Shown here in pieces: positions 15,455-23,814 of a stretch of 34,783 nt of DNA (its first letter is position 1; every line of letters starts with the position of its first letter). The notes below the pieces were generated by a model. That model was given only the letters and a program-made list of their open reading frames with translations, ran no database searches and was not told the origin of the DNA. This DNA comes from Streptomyces sp. STR69 (lineage in GTDB: Bacteria; Actinomycetota; Actinomycetes; Streptomycetales; Streptomycetaceae), in contig NZ_JALJRY010000050.1 in assembly GCF_024519455.1 (NCBI RefSeq), positions 1 through 34,783 of the forward strand, given 5' to 3'. Position numbers and translations under genes: made by a program.

Positions 15455-16267
15455 ATGACCAGGAAGTCCCTGCCGACGCGGCTCGCCGCCACCGCCGCGC
15501 TACTGCTCACCGCCGGTGCCCTGTCCGCACCCGCCGCCTCCGCGACGCCCTCGGACGCCTCCCCCGGCGACGCCTACGTACTGAAGGTGACCACCAGCCC
15601 GGCCGCCACCGGCTACGACAACCGTCACGTCGACGTCACCGGCACGGTCACCAAGGCCGACGGCACGCCCGCGCCGAACATCCCCGTCACCGTCCAGGAA
15701 GTCGTCAAGTTCACCACCTGGAACCCGTGGGGCGACCCGATCGACCCCACCTACTACGAGCCGCGCGACCTGGGCACGCCGGTCACCGACGCGAACGGGA
15801 AGTTCACCATCCCCGGTGTCGCCATCGACCACACGACCGGCAGCAGCCTGCTCAACGTCCAGCAGGGGGTGGACATCACCGCCCTGTACGACGTGGACGG
15901 CAACCTCAACACCCCGCAGGACGGCTACTACGCGGACACCACGGTGAACGCCAACGCCCTTGCCAGCTCGGTCAGTTACCGGGTCAGCAAGAAGAAGGTG
16001 AAGTCCGGCGACATCCTCACTGTCACGGGCAGGGTCACCCTCCCCAAGGGGGTCCAGCCCGCGGGCACCGAGGTCTTCCTGCAGACCTACTGGGAGCAGG
16101 AGTACGACGTGAAGACGATCGCCACGTACGGCGGCTCCTTCGTCCTGTCGGTCCGCGTCACGGGCTACGACGACACGTTCACGCTGCGCACGGCGCCGAG
16201 GGACATGTACGTGGCGGGGGCGCAGGAGGCCCTGCCGATCACCAACACGTCGTTGCCTCGGGGGTAG
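15455..16267 (+). CDS. Secreted Ig-like beta-sandwich protein
   Basis: A 270-residue protein with a clear Sec signal peptide: basic MTRKSLPTR, a hydrophobic core, and probable cleavage after PAASA (about residue 29). The mature part looks like two beta-sandwich domains. The first runs from YVLKVTTSPAATGYDN through VDVTGTVTKADGTPAPNIPV to FTIPGVAIDHTT; the second begins SYRVSKKKVKSGDILTVTGR and ends with VTGYDDTFTLRT. The 'KSGDILTVTGRV' strand pattern resembles the Ig-like modules in the secreted proteins at 33479-34783, but overall similarity is low. There is no catalytic motif, sortase signal or membrane anchor, so it should be released. GGAG precedes the ATG. Its stop lies one base from the convergent DUF397 gene. 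Function unknown. Confidence 0.85.
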   Translation: MTRKSLPTRLAATAALLLTAGALSAPAASATPSDASPGDAYVLKVTTSPAATGYDNRHVDVTGTVTKADGTPAPNIPVTVQEVVKFTTWNPWGDPIDPTYYEPRDLGTPVTDANGKFTIPGVAIDHTTGSSLLNVQQGVDITALYDVDGNLNTPQDGYYADTTVNANALASSVSYRVSKKKVKSGDILTVTGRVTLPKGVQPAGTEVFLQTYWEQEYDVKTIATYGGSFVLSVRVTGYDDTFTLRTAPRDMYVAGAQEALPITNTSLPRG

Positions 16268-16268
16268 T

Positions 16269-16457
16269 TCAGAGGTACTGGACGAAGCTGCGCCAGGCTT
16301 CCCGGGAGACGGTGAGGAGGGGGGTGCCGTCTTCCGGGCGCTTGCTGTCGCGGATGGCGCGTCCGTGGTCGGTTGTGTGGGCAACCTCTACACAGTCACC
16401 TTCCTGTGCGGAGTACGACGACTTTCGAAAGGTGCCCACGACCTCGGTCACGATCAT
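16269..16457 (-). CDS. DUF397 protein
   Basis: A 62-residue DUF397 protein. The family signature is obvious: FRKSSYSAQEGDCVEVA, then HGRAIRDSKRPEDGTPLLTV, and the closing REAWRSFVQYL. These small proteins are very common in Streptomyces, nearly always next to a DUF5753 regulator, and behave as its cognate partner (compare the BldB/AbaA/WhiJ-like systems). In the described WhiJ model the small partner modulates DNA binding by the helix-turn-helix protein. The start overlaps the stop of the DUF5753 gene (ATGA), showing translational coupling. Confidence 0.93.
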   Translation of the reverse strand: MIVTEVVGTFRKSSYSAQEGDCVEVAHTTDHGRAIRDSKRPEDGTPLLTVSREAWRSFVQYL

Positions 16458-17404
16458 TCTTCCTTCATGCTCCGCAGTACGTCTCGGATGAGTCGCGCAC
16501 TCGCCTCCGGTGCCAGTGCCGCCGATCGCAGTAGGTCGAACGCATTGCCGTAAGCCGCGAGATCATCCGGCGCTTCGAGTACCGACGTACCTCGCAGGTT
16601 CTCCATGGCCACAGCCTCGACGGTGGGCTCGGAGTCGAAGCTGAATGACGAGAACGCGGGGATCGAGCCCACCAGCACGCCCGCACTGAGCGGCAGCACC
16701 TGCACTGTGACGTTCTGCCGCTTCATGGCGTCAAGGATCGCGGACAGTTGCTGCCGGTGAGTGTCGACGCTCACCAACGGGTGCGCGACAGCCACTTCCC
16801 AGAAGATGGCGGTGTACGAGGTCCCGCCCTCCCCGATCTTCGCCTGGCGCCCTTGCTTGACCTTCACCAATTGCTCAAGCCTCTCCGGAGCGATGTAGCC
16901 AGGACCCGCCTCGATGATCGCCTCCGCGTAGGCCGGGGTCTGCAACAGTCCAGGAACCAGCACCGGTTGCCACTGTCGGATGTAAGTCGCGTCATCCTCC
17001 AACGCGATGTGGTCCAAGTAGTCCGGCCGCAAGTGTTCCGCGTGCTCCAGCCACCACCCCCGGTTCTTGGAGTGCTTGGCCAAGCCCTCCAGCTTGGCGC
17101 GCTCTTCGACATCAGTGACGCGACTCGACCCCGGATGAAGAGGGCGGCCGGGGACTCGCACTGGTCGCGGCACTGGCACACCGCTGAGGCGTTGACCCGC
17201 CTGCTCATGCCCCGCGCACCTCTGAGCGGCACCGACCTCACGCAAGAGGTCCGGGTACCCGACCCATACGTATGGCGGCTCCCGCTCCTCTACGACGCCC
17301 GCCGGCAGCCACCGTCCGCTTGCCGGACCAAAGACGGCGGCCGAACGTGACTGCACCTTCTGCGCCCCGCGACCTGCCCCCGCGCGCGGGTTGACGAAAC
17401 CCAT
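16454..17404 (-). CDS. DUF5753 regulator, N-terminal HTH not recognisable
   Basis: The C-terminal 230 residues are a typical DUF5753 domain: ERAKLEGLAKHSKNRGWW, then IRQWQPVLVPGLLQTPAYAE, RLEQLVKVKQGRQAKI, AIFWEVAVAHPLVS, QLSAILDAMKRQNVTVQVLP and a final helix RLIRDVLRSMKEE. Family members normally begin with a 60-70 residue Xre helix-turn-helix. Here that segment instead reads as a Pro/Arg/Gly-rich stretch (PVPRPVRVPGRPLHPGSSR) with poor third-position GC. ATG 17404 has GGGGG 8 bases upstream, but GTG codons at 17179, 17173 or 17161 are also possible, and the true start is unsure. Either the DNA-binding domain was lost by indels or this is a stand-alone sensor. The DUF397 partner downstream is intact. 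Confidence 0.6.
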   Translation of the reverse strand: MGFVNPRAGAGRGAQKVQSRSAAVFGPASGRWLPAGVVEEREPPYVWVGYPDLLREVGAAQRCAGHEQAGQRLSGVPVPRPVRVPGRPLHPGSSRVTDVEERAKLEGLAKHSKNRGWWLEHAEHLRPDYLDHIALEDDATYIRQWQPVLVPGLLQTPAYAEAIIEAGPGYIAPERLEQLVKVKQGRQAKIGEGGTSYTAIFWEVAVAHPLVSVDTHRQQLSAILDAMKRQNVTVQVLPLSAGVLVGSIPAFSSFSFDSEPTVEAVAMENLRGTSVLEAPDDLAAYGNAFDLLRSAALAPEASARLIRDVLRSMKEE

Positions 17405-17447
17405 GGAGGCGACCCCCGTTGTCGGTGCCGGGCGCTTGAATGGCGCC

Positions 17448-19061
17448 ATGAACCTCCACGACGCCGCCCGGCGGATGCCGGACACCACTGCGCTCCGTGA
17501 CCACTGCCGCTCGCTGGCGGTGCTGCACGCGATCCTCGAACCGGACGCCGCCCGCCGTGCCTGCACCTTCACCGCCCCGGAGACCGGGCCGCAGACAGCT
17601 CGGCTGGTGCACCGGGACGGCCGCTGGTTGCGCGTCGACTTCTCCGAGGCCGGGGCGCTGCTGCACTGGCACCAAGAGCCGGGGCAGGGGCGGCCGAGGG
17701 TCCTTGAGGACGTCCCCAAGGCTCTGTGGCCGGTACTGGACGACGCCGGGTGCGACTGCCTGGAGGACCCGCAGTTGACGGCCGCCGCCTTCTGGCGGGA
17801 GGAGGGCGACGACACCTGGCGGGCGACGGACGACTCCGCCCCAGGGGCCGCCCCGTCCCTGCTCCGCTGCCTGACCGACCGTTCCCCCGAGCGGGCCCGC
17901 CGGTTCGCCGCGAAGAGTTACGGTACGCCGCCCGGCCTGGAGGCGGTGCGCCACCTCCTTGCCCTCCGGCCGCCGACCGACGTGCTTGTCGCCGGGCTGA
18001 ACCCCACCCGTACCCTGGCCGACCTCGGGCCGGACCTGGCGTCCGCCCGCTACCCGCTGCCGACGGACCCCGCGCGCGTACGCCACCCGTCCGGACCGGC
18101 CGTCACGCCCGCCCCCCACCCGTTCTGGTCGAGCCTCGCGTCCCCCCTCGGTCCCCTCGGGAAGACCCTCCTCCCGTCGGCCAGGTCCCGGCAGGACATC
18201 GAGCTGTTCCGCCGTCGCGACGCCTCCGGGCTGATCACCACCGCGGCCTTCCGGTACCGGGCCGACCACGACCAGCAGCACTTCACCGACCTCCGCGCCA
18301 ACGTCGACAGCGACATGGTGGCGATAGGCGGCGGCGCGACCGCCGTCGATTCACCGCACGGCGCACTGCTCACCGCCTCCTACCCGGCGGACGACGGCTC
18401 TGCGTGGCTGGCGTCTTCGAAGGACCACAACCTCCCCCAGCCGCACCGGCTGACCGCATTCGCCATCGGGATGAAGATCGACGGAGTCAGCCGTGAGCGG
18501 CTGGACGAGGAACTGCTGACCGTCGTCCGGACCCGGAGCGGGCACGCCGCGCACCCCTTCGTCTCCGCCCGGGTCCCGGAGAACCACACCCTGATCGGCG
18601 GGGGCTTCCGGGTCAACTGGCGGGATCCCTGGGGCGACAACGCCGAGGGCAACCTGGCCACCGCGTCCTTCCCCCGGGCCGGCGACGCCTGGACCGTGCG
18701 CTCCAAGGACCACCAGATCTCCAGCCCCTGCACCATCGACGCCTTCGCAGTCTGCCTGAAGTCCTCCTTCGTGATCGATGGAGCGGAGTACGTCGTCGAT
18801 GCCTGGACAGACTTCACGGAGAGCGAGGGCGGCCCGGTGCCGCATCCCTCCTCCGCTCTGCCGGTCCCCGCGTCCGGACACGTCCTGACCGGCATCGGAG
18901 CCGAGGTGCTCCCCACCGAACCGGGCTCCCTGCTGTGGCAGTTGGAACCCACCACGGACGCCACGACCCCAGGTGTCAGGTCGGGCGCGAAGCACCACGG
19001 GGAGTGGTCACCGGCCACTCTGTGCGCGTGGGTGTTGGGCATCCGGCTGCTGCGGAGCTGA
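17448..19061 (+). CDS. Unknown protein with three internal C-terminal repeats
   Basis: A 537-residue protein that I cannot name. Residues 11-110 look like a globular domain starting LRDHCRSLAVLHAILEP, similar to a conserved Streptomyces domain of unknown role. Residues 110-260 are Pro/Ala/Arg-rich. The rest holds related units. Unit one (about 290-343) has VAIGGGATAV, LLTASYPADDGSAW, SSKDH and LTAFAIGMK. Unit two (about 381-438) has LIGGGFRVNW, LATASFPRAGDAW, RSKDH and IDAFAVCLK. Unit three (about 479-534) has VLTGIGAEVL, LLWQLEP, KHHGEW and LCAWVLGIR. The pattern suggests a beta-propeller or lectin-like repeat. No signal peptide or membrane helix, so it is probably cytosolic. It is divergent from the DUF5753 gene, with start regions only 43 bases apart. 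In-frame ATG 17403 is an alternative start. Confidence 0.75.
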   Translation: MNLHDAARRMPDTTALRDHCRSLAVLHAILEPDAARRACTFTAPETGPQTARLVHRDGRWLRVDFSEAGALLHWHQEPGQGRPRVLEDVPKALWPVLDDAGCDCLEDPQLTAAAFWREEGDDTWRATDDSAPGAAPSLLRCLTDRSPERARRFAAKSYGTPPGLEAVRHLLALRPPTDVLVAGLNPTRTLADLGPDLASARYPLPTDPARVRHPSGPAVTPAPHPFWSSLASPLGPLGKTLLPSARSRQDIELFRRRDASGLITTAAFRYRADHDQQHFTDLRANVDSDMVAIGGGATAVDSPHGALLTASYPADDGSAWLASSKDHNLPQPHRLTAFAIGMKIDGVSRERLDEELLTVVRTRSGHAAHPFVSARVPENHTLIGGGFRVNWRDPWGDNAEGNLATASFPRAGDAWTVRSKDHQISSPCTIDAFAVCLKSSFVIDGAEYVVDAWTDFTESEGGPVPHPSSALPVPASGHVLTGIGAEVLPTEPGSLLWQLEPTTDATTPGVRSGAKHHGEWSPATLCAWVLGIRLLRS

Positions 19062-19158
19062 CCACCGAGAGTGTCACCACGATGCTCGTCCGCCTGAAGA
19101 AACCCGCCCACCTCACCCACACCCCGCACCCCGCCGACCGGCGCAAGACCCTGATCCG

Positions 19159-20046
19159 CTACCGGCTGAGCCTGCGGAACCGCCGTACCGCCAGCGGCAG
19201 GAACAGCAGCGTCAGCGCCGCCGGCCACACCCCGGCCAGCAGCAGCGCGTGCTGTTCCGGCCACGACGTGCCCTGGCCCGTCGGGGCGCCGAACAGCGCT
19301 CGTGCGGCGCCCGCCGTGGAGGAGAGCGGGTTCCAGAGGGCGGCCTGGCCGAGCCAGTGGGGCATCTGTGTCGGGGAGACGTAGATGCTGGAGATCATCG
19401 TCAGCGGGAAGACGATCGCGAACAGGCCGCCCACCTGCTCGGGGCCGGGGAGCAGAAGCCCGAGCCAGACCCCTACCCAGATCAGCGCGAAGCGGAGTGC
19501 GAGGAGCAGCGCCACCGCCTTCACGAAGTTCAGGCCGAGGCCGATGTCGATGCCGAGGCCGGTGCCCAAGTGGGTGCCCGCGCCGAACTCCGGGCGCCAG
19601 CCCATGCCGTAGGCCGTGGCCATCATGATGCCCAACTCCGCGCAGGCGACGATGAGATCGGTCGCGCCGCGCCCCGCGACCACCGCCGACGGCGCCATCG
19701 GCATGGAACGGAAGCGGTCGATGACGCCCTTCTTCGCGTCGTTCACGAAGATCGTCGCCGTGGAGACGAAGCCCATGGCGACCGTCATCACGAACATGCC
19801 CGGCATCAAGAACGCCTTGTAGTCGCCGCCGCCCGGCACCCGCATCGCCTTGCCGAAGACGTACCCGTACAGCAGCACGGAAAGGATCGGGAAGCCCAAC
19901 TGCCAGAGAATGCTGACCGGTTGGCGCCGGTAGTGGGTCAGGCCGCGCCGGACGACGTTCCAGCAGTCGGCGATCGTCCAGAAGACACGGCCGTGTTGGG
20001 GGCGTCTGCGGTACGTCCGTCCCGTGCCCTCGGATGCCGTCGTCAC
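19159..20046 (-). CDS. ABC-2 type permease (DrrB-like)
   Basis: A 295-residue ABC-2 membrane subunit with about six helices after a basic cytosolic N terminus (GRTYRRRPQHGRVFWTIADC). Family features seen: HYRRQPVSILWQLGFPILSV, GDYKAFLMPGMFVMTVAMGF, VNDAKKGVIDRFRSMPMAPS and the last third with QVGGLFAIVFPLTMISSIYV, then PLSSTAGAARALFG. It is the channel part of a drug or lipid exporter of daunorubicin-resistance type and pairs with the ATPase directly upstream, whose stop overlaps this GTG start (GTGA). The gene ends about 100 bases from the convergent triple-repeat protein gene. Substrate unknown. Confidence 0.92.
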   Translation of the reverse strand: MTTASEGTGRTYRRRPQHGRVFWTIADCWNVVRRGLTHYRRQPVSILWQLGFPILSVLLYGYVFGKAMRVPGGGDYKAFLMPGMFVMTVAMGFVSTATIFVNDAKKGVIDRFRSMPMAPSAVVAGRGATDLIVACAELGIMMATAYGMGWRPEFGAGTHLGTGLGIDIGLGLNFVKAVALLLALRFALIWVGVWLGLLLPGPEQVGGLFAIVFPLTMISSIYVSPTQMPHWLGQAALWNPLSSTAGAARALFGAPTGQGTSWPEQHALLLAGVWPAALTLLFLPLAVRRFRRLSR

Positions 20047-21059
20047 GCCGCCGCCCCCTCGGTCTCCGGCTCCGGCTCCACCTTCGGCTCCGGTTCCGGT
20101 TCTTCCTCCGTACGGCGGCCCGTCAGCCGTAGGAACACGTCGTCCAGGCTCGGGCGGCGCAGGCCGATGTCCTCGACCGGGATGCCGTAGTGCTGGAGGT
20201 AGCGGGCGACTTCGGTGAGGGAGCCCACCCGGTCGGCGACGGGCGCGTGGACGCGCAACTCCGCGATGTCCGCCTCGGGTTGACCGCCGTGGGCGACCCG
20301 GGCGACCGCCTGCAACGCGTAGGGGATGTGGGCGGGTTCGCGGACCACGACCTCGACACGGTCGCCGCCGACGCGGTTCTTCAGGCCGTCGAGGGTGTCG
20401 TCGGCGATGGCCCGGCCCTGGTCGATGACGGTGATGCGGGAGGCCAGCCGGTCGGCCTCCTCCAAGTACTGGGTGGTGAGCAGGACGGTGGTGCCGTCGG
20501 CCACCAACTCCCGTACGGCTTCCCAGACTTCGCCACGGCTGCGCGGGTCGAGGCCGGTGGTCGGTTCGTCCAGGAAGAGGACGGCCGGGGCGAGGATCAT
20601 CGATGCCGCGAGGTCGAGGCGGCGGCGCATACCACCGCTGTAGCCGCCCGCGCCCTTGTCCGCGGCGGCCTCCAGGTCGAACTGGCGCAGGAGTTGGGCC
20701 GCCCTCAACTTGGCCCGCTTACGGCCGAGATGGAAGAGGCGGCCGAACATCTCCAGGTTCTGCCGGCCGGTGAGGATCTCGTCGATCGCCGCGTACTGGC
20801 CGGTGAGCCCGATCCGGGAGCGCACCTGGCGCGGCTGCCTGGCCACGTCGAGTCCGGCGACGGTCGCCGTGCCGCCGTCGAGCCGGACGAGCGTGGAGAG
20901 GATGCGTACGGCGGTGGTCTTGCCGGCGCCGTTCGGGCCGAGCAGACCGTGCACGGTGCCCTCGCGGACGGCGAGGTCGAAGCCGTCCAGGGCGCGCTTG
21001 TCGCCGTAGCGCTTCTCCAGCGCCTCGGCCTCCACGACGTACCCGTCACCACCGGACAT
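20043..21059 (-). CDS. ABC transporter ATPase (DrrA-like)
   Basis: A 338-residue ATPase of the daunorubicin-resistance (DrrA) family. Walker A is GPNGAGKTT, the signature motif reads YSGGMRRRLDLAASM, Walker B is VLFLDEPTTGLDPRSR, followed by LLTTQYLEEADRLA. The C-terminal domain typical of DrrA is present (RVHAPVADRVGSLTEVARYL and RRPSLDDVFLRLTGRR), then an acidic Glu/Pro tail. ATG 21059 is preceded by GGGAGGGAAGG; the longer frame to 21092 lacks such a site. It forms one operon with the permease (GTGA overlap) and is divergent from a TetR gene with a palindrome between them, so it is probably repressed by that protein until its drug-like ligand binds. Confidence 0.94.
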   Translation of the reverse strand: MSGGDGYVVEAEALEKRYGDKRALDGFDLAVREGTVHGLLGPNGAGKTTAVRILSTLVRLDGGTATVAGLDVARQPRQVRSRIGLTGQYAAIDEILTGRQNLEMFGRLFHLGRKRAKLRAAQLLRQFDLEAAADKGAGGYSGGMRRRLDLAASMILAPAVLFLDEPTTGLDPRSRGEVWEAVRELVADGTTVLLTTQYLEEADRLASRITVIDQGRAIADDTLDGLKNRVGGDRVEVVVREPAHIPYALQAVARVAHGGQPEADIAELRVHAPVADRVGSLTEVARYLQHYGIPVEDIGLRRPSLDDVFLRLTGRRTEEEPEPEPKVEPEPETEGAAA

Positions 21060-21106
21060 GCCCTTCCCTCCCTCCCGTACCGAGCGTTCCAAACAATGCG
21101 AACTGC

Positions 21107-21138
21107 GTGCACCGTATCCGATTACGCGTACGGTGTAC
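21107..21138. promoter_or_regulatory. Shared operator-like palindrome of tetR and the ABC operon
   Basis: GTGCACCGTA at 21107-21116 and TACGGTGTAC at 21129-21138 are inverted with 9 of 10 matches around 12 bases. It lies in the 113-base gap between the divergent ABC operon and TetR gene, 34 bases before tetR and 48 before the ATPase start. Position and symmetry are those expected of a TetR operator. A TAGACT hexamer at 21159-21164 is a possible -10 for tetR, which would make its mRNA nearly leaderless. Confidence 0.65.
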
Positions 21139-21172
21139 TCGGTTTTGGTTCCCGGACCTAGACTCTCCCCCC

Positions 21173-21946
21173 ATGACGAGCAGGCCGGCGAACAGCGGTC
21201 AGGAATCCAGCGGCAGCGGCGACATCGGCCGCACCCTCGAACTGCTGTGGGACACCGGCCCCCGCCCCAGCCGCGGCCCGAAGCCGGGCCTGAGCGTCGA
21301 CCGGATCGTGGACGCGGCCATCCGCATCGCGGACGAGGAGGGGCTCGACGCGGTCTCCATGCGGCGGGTGGCCACCGAACTGGGCACGGGCGCGATGTCG
21401 CTGTACCGGTACGTCCCGGGGAAGGCCGAACTCCTCGACCTGATGCTGGACCGGGTCCGTTTCCCGGACCGGCCCATCTCCAGCACGCCCCCCGACGGCT
21501 GGCGCGGCGCCCTGGAGACGGCCGCCCGGGACGCGCTCGCCGTCCACCGCCGGCACCCCTGGCTGCTGCGCGTCAACCAGTCCCGCCCGCTGCTCGGCCC
21601 GCGCGCCCTCGCCACCCTGGAACACCTGCTCGGCCGCATCCGCCCGATGGGCCTGACCGACCCGGAACTCGTCTCGACGGTCGTGATGATCGACGGCTAT
21701 GTGGTCGGCGCCGCCCGCACCCAGGTCCACCAGGAGGAGGCGGCCCGCTCCACCGGCCTGACCGACGCGGAGTTCTACGGCGCCCAGGTCCCGGCCCTGG
21801 AGAAGGCCATGGCGACCGGCGCCTACGCGACTCTCGCGTCCCTCTCCCCCGACACCTTCACCGCCGGTTTCGACCACTTCGAGTTCGGGCTCGGCCGCAT
21901 CCTGGACGGTCTTGAGGTCCTGGTCCAACAGCGGGGCGGGGACTGA
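21173..21946 (+). CDS. TetR-family repressor of the adjacent ABC exporter
   Basis: A 257-residue TetR-type regulator with a tetracycline-repressor-like C-terminal domain. The DNA-binding part is at about residues 40-95: LSVDRIVDAAIRIADEEGL, then VSMRRVATELGTGAMSLYRY and VPGKAELLDLMLD, a textbook TetR helix-turn-helix with the usual 'LYRYV..K.EL' ending. An N-terminal extension of about 35 polar residues precedes it. The C-terminal half (VHRRHPWLLRVNQ, LVSTVVMIDGYVVGAARTQ, FDHFEFGLGRILDGLE) would bind the ligand and form the dimer. Divergent placement against DrrAB-like genes suggests a substrate-responsive repressor. No good ribosome site precedes the ATG, consistent with a leaderless transcript. 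Confidence 0.92.
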   Translation: MTSRPANSGQESSGSGDIGRTLELLWDTGPRPSRGPKPGLSVDRIVDAAIRIADEEGLDAVSMRRVATELGTGAMSLYRYVPGKAELLDLMLDRVRFPDRPISSTPPDGWRGALETAARDALAVHRRHPWLLRVNQSRPLLGPRALATLEHLLGRIRPMGLTDPELVSTVVMIDGYVVGAARTQVHQEEAARSTGLTDAEFYGAQVPALEKAMATGAYATLASLSPDTFTAGFDHFEFGLGRILDGLEVLVQQRGGD

Positions 21947-21972
21947 GAGTTCAGCAGCGACTCGGCTACGAC

Positions 21973-22977
21973 TCAGCTACGACGGGTCAGCCGCCGCAGT
22001 CCGATCACGGCCCCGCAGACGATCAGGACGGCGACGGCGCCCACCTTCAGGTTCTTCCCCGAGCTGCCACCGCTGTCGTCACCGCTCGCCGAACTCCCGC
22101 CCTCCGAAGGTGACTTGGAAGCGGACGTGGCACCGCCGGGCGCGTCCTCGGCCTGCACCGGGCTGTCCGTGCCCTCACTCCCGTACATCAGCTTGGTCCC
22201 GTCGGCGGAGTAGCTGACGGACTCCCCCTGTCCCTGCAAGGGCACGTCGAGGCGCCCCTTGCGCTTGATCTTCCCGCCGTTCCAGTCGTAGTAGATACCG
22301 CCGAAGTAGCCGCGTACGGCGAGCTGTTGGCCGTTGGGGGAGAAGGCGGCGTCGGTGGCCCAGAGGTCGACGGAGGCGATGGGCCTGAAGTAGTTGGTGC
22401 CGGAGGAGGAGAGCGTGGCCGGGCCTTCGAAGAGATGCCCGCCGTCCTCCTTCTTGTCGATGATGTAGACGCGCCCGGTCTTGGGGTGCACGACCAGCGA
22501 CTCGGCGTTGCGCGCCCCGTCCGAGTACTTCACGACGTACTGCTTGGCCCGGATCGTCTGGTCCTTGAGCACCTTCGGCTCGGGCAGCTTGTAGATCCAG
22601 ACGTAGGGCCAGGTCCCGTCGAGGTTGTCGCCGATGTCGCCGACGTAGATCTGGTTGTCCGGTCCGATGGAGATGGCCTCGACGTCACGCGGCTTGCCGA
22701 CACCGCTGAAGGTGACGGTCGCGACGGTCTTGCCGGTGCTGCTGTCGACGGCGTAGATGTACGGGCCGTCGTTGCTGTCGTTGTGCGTCCAGTAGATGCC
22801 CGGGTGGAGGTGGGAGGCGGCGAGGCCGCTGGACTCGGTGATCCGGGAGTCCGTGATCGTGAACCCCTTGTCGCCCTTGCCACCCTCGTCGGCGACGGCC
22901 GGTGCTGCTGCGGTTGCGGGCAGGGCGAGCGCGCCGACGAGAAAGCCGGCGCCGAGGAACGCGAGGAAGCGACGCAT
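21973..22977 (-). CDS. Cell-surface, membrane-anchored propeller-like protein
   Basis: A 334-residue exported protein with signal peptide (MRRFLAFLGAGFLVGALALP, cleavage near AVADE), a globular domain, a Ser/Gly-rich linker, one C-terminal membrane helix (VGAVAVLIVCGAVIGL) and a short basic tail RRLTRRS. It should sit outside the cell held by the C-terminal helix. The globular part has repeated blade-like strands: HPGIYWTHNDSNDGPYIYAV, DVEAISIGPDNQIYVGDIGD, ESLVVHPKTGRVYIIDKK, DAAFSPNGQQLAVRGY and GESVSYSADGTKLMYGSEG. This indicates a beta-propeller (WD40/NHL or phytase-like). 'THNDSNDGP' and 'GDIGDN' may bind metal. There is no LPxTG motif. Function unknown. Confidence 0.85.
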   Translation of the reverse strand: MRRFLAFLGAGFLVGALALPATAAAPAVADEGGKGDKGFTITDSRITESSGLAASHLHPGIYWTHNDSNDGPYIYAVDSSTGKTVATVTFSGVGKPRDVEAISIGPDNQIYVGDIGDNLDGTWPYVWIYKLPEPKVLKDQTIRAKQYVVKYSDGARNAESLVVHPKTGRVYIIDKKEDGGHLFEGPATLSSSGTNYFRPIASVDLWATDAAFSPNGQQLAVRGYFGGIYYDWNGGKIKRKGRLDVPLQGQGESVSYSADGTKLMYGSEGTDSPVQAEDAPGGATSASKSPSEGGSSASGDDSGGSSGKNLKVGAVAVLIVCGAVIGLRRLTRRS

Positions 22978-23055
22978 GCCCCAAGCCTGCCATCGTGGCA
23001 GGCCTCACACCCCACCGGCTCCGGCGATCGGCCACTGATCGTCCATCATGAGCGG

Positions 23056-23814
23056 ATGCTCAGGTTCATGCCCGTAGGCGACTCCATGACGATCGGGAGC
23101 GCGGGCGAACACACATGGCGCTACCGGATCTGGCAGCACCTGCGCGCGACCTACGGCGGCCCGTTCGCCGTGGTCGGCCCGCGCGAGACGCTGTACGACA
23201 AGGCGACGGACACGCCCACGTCGTACGAGTACGCCGACCCCGACTTCCCGCACTTCCACCTCGCCGGGTGGGGCGAGGGCTGGCTGCACATGGCCCCGCT
23301 GATCGGCGGGGCGGTGCGCGCGCACCGGGCGGACGTGCTGCTGGTCTCCCTCGGCCTGATCGACCTGGGCTTCTACACGAACGCGGCCCAGACGGCCGAC
23401 AACCTGCGCGCCTTCGTGGCCCAGGCCCGCGCCGCGAAACCCTCCATCCGCATGGTCTTCCTGCCCGTCATCCCGAACGTCCGCGCCCAGACGGACGCCC
23501 CCTTCGCCGCCGAGGTCGCCCTCTTCAACGAACTCCAGGCGAAGGCGGTCGCCGACCTGGACGACCCGCGCTCCCCGATCCTCCTGGCCTCCCTCCCGGA
23601 GTCGTACGACGTCAACCACGACACGTACGACGGCACCCACCCGAACGCGTCCGGCGAGCACCGGATCGCGGGGGCGTTCGCGGGGGCGATGCATCAGGCC
23701 TGGGGGGTGGGCGGGGAGTACGTGGAGTACGGGGAGTACGGCGGCTCGGAACCGGTGGCCGACGCGGGGCCCTTCCATCGGTCCTCGCGTCGGCCCTCCC
23801 GGAGGCACAGGTAG
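23056..23814 (+). CDS. SGNH/GDSL-family hydrolase
   Basis: A 252-residue SGNH hydrolase. Block I is MPVGDSMTIG with the nucleophile Ser10. Block II Gly is probably in HLAGWGEGWLHM. In the block III region the usual GxND is replaced by LVSLGLIDLGF, so the expected Asn is not evident. Block V is YDGTHPNASGEHRIA, giving the catalytic Asp and His. Such enzymes are esterases or lipases; a carbohydrate acetyl-esterase role is common. There is no signal peptide from this start, so it may be cytosolic. The C terminus adds an odd EYVEYGEYGG stretch and a basic tail. It is divergent from the propeller protein with 78 bases between, so regulation may be shared. Confidence 0.88.
   Translation: MLRFMPVGDSMTIGSAGEHTWRYRIWQHLRATYGGPFAVVGPRETLYDKATDTPTSYEYADPDFPHFHLAGWGEGWLHMAPLIGGAVRAHRADVLLVSLGLIDLGFYTNAAQTADNLRAFVAQARAAKPSIRMVFLPVIPNVRAQTDAPFAAEVALFNELQAKAVADLDDPRSPILLASLPESYDVNHDTYDGTHPNASGEHRIAGAFAGAMHQAWGVGGEYVEYGEYGGSEPVADAGPFHRSSRRPSRRHR

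Noticed and set aside
17405..17815. Extension of the DUF5753 frame to 17815
   Set aside because: It runs antisense through the start of the 537-residue protein, with Ser/Arg-rich shadow composition.
19083..19384. Plus-strand ORF starting MLVRLKKPAHLTHT
   Set aside because: Mostly antisense to the ABC permease; only the first 25 codons lie in the gap, with no ribosome site.
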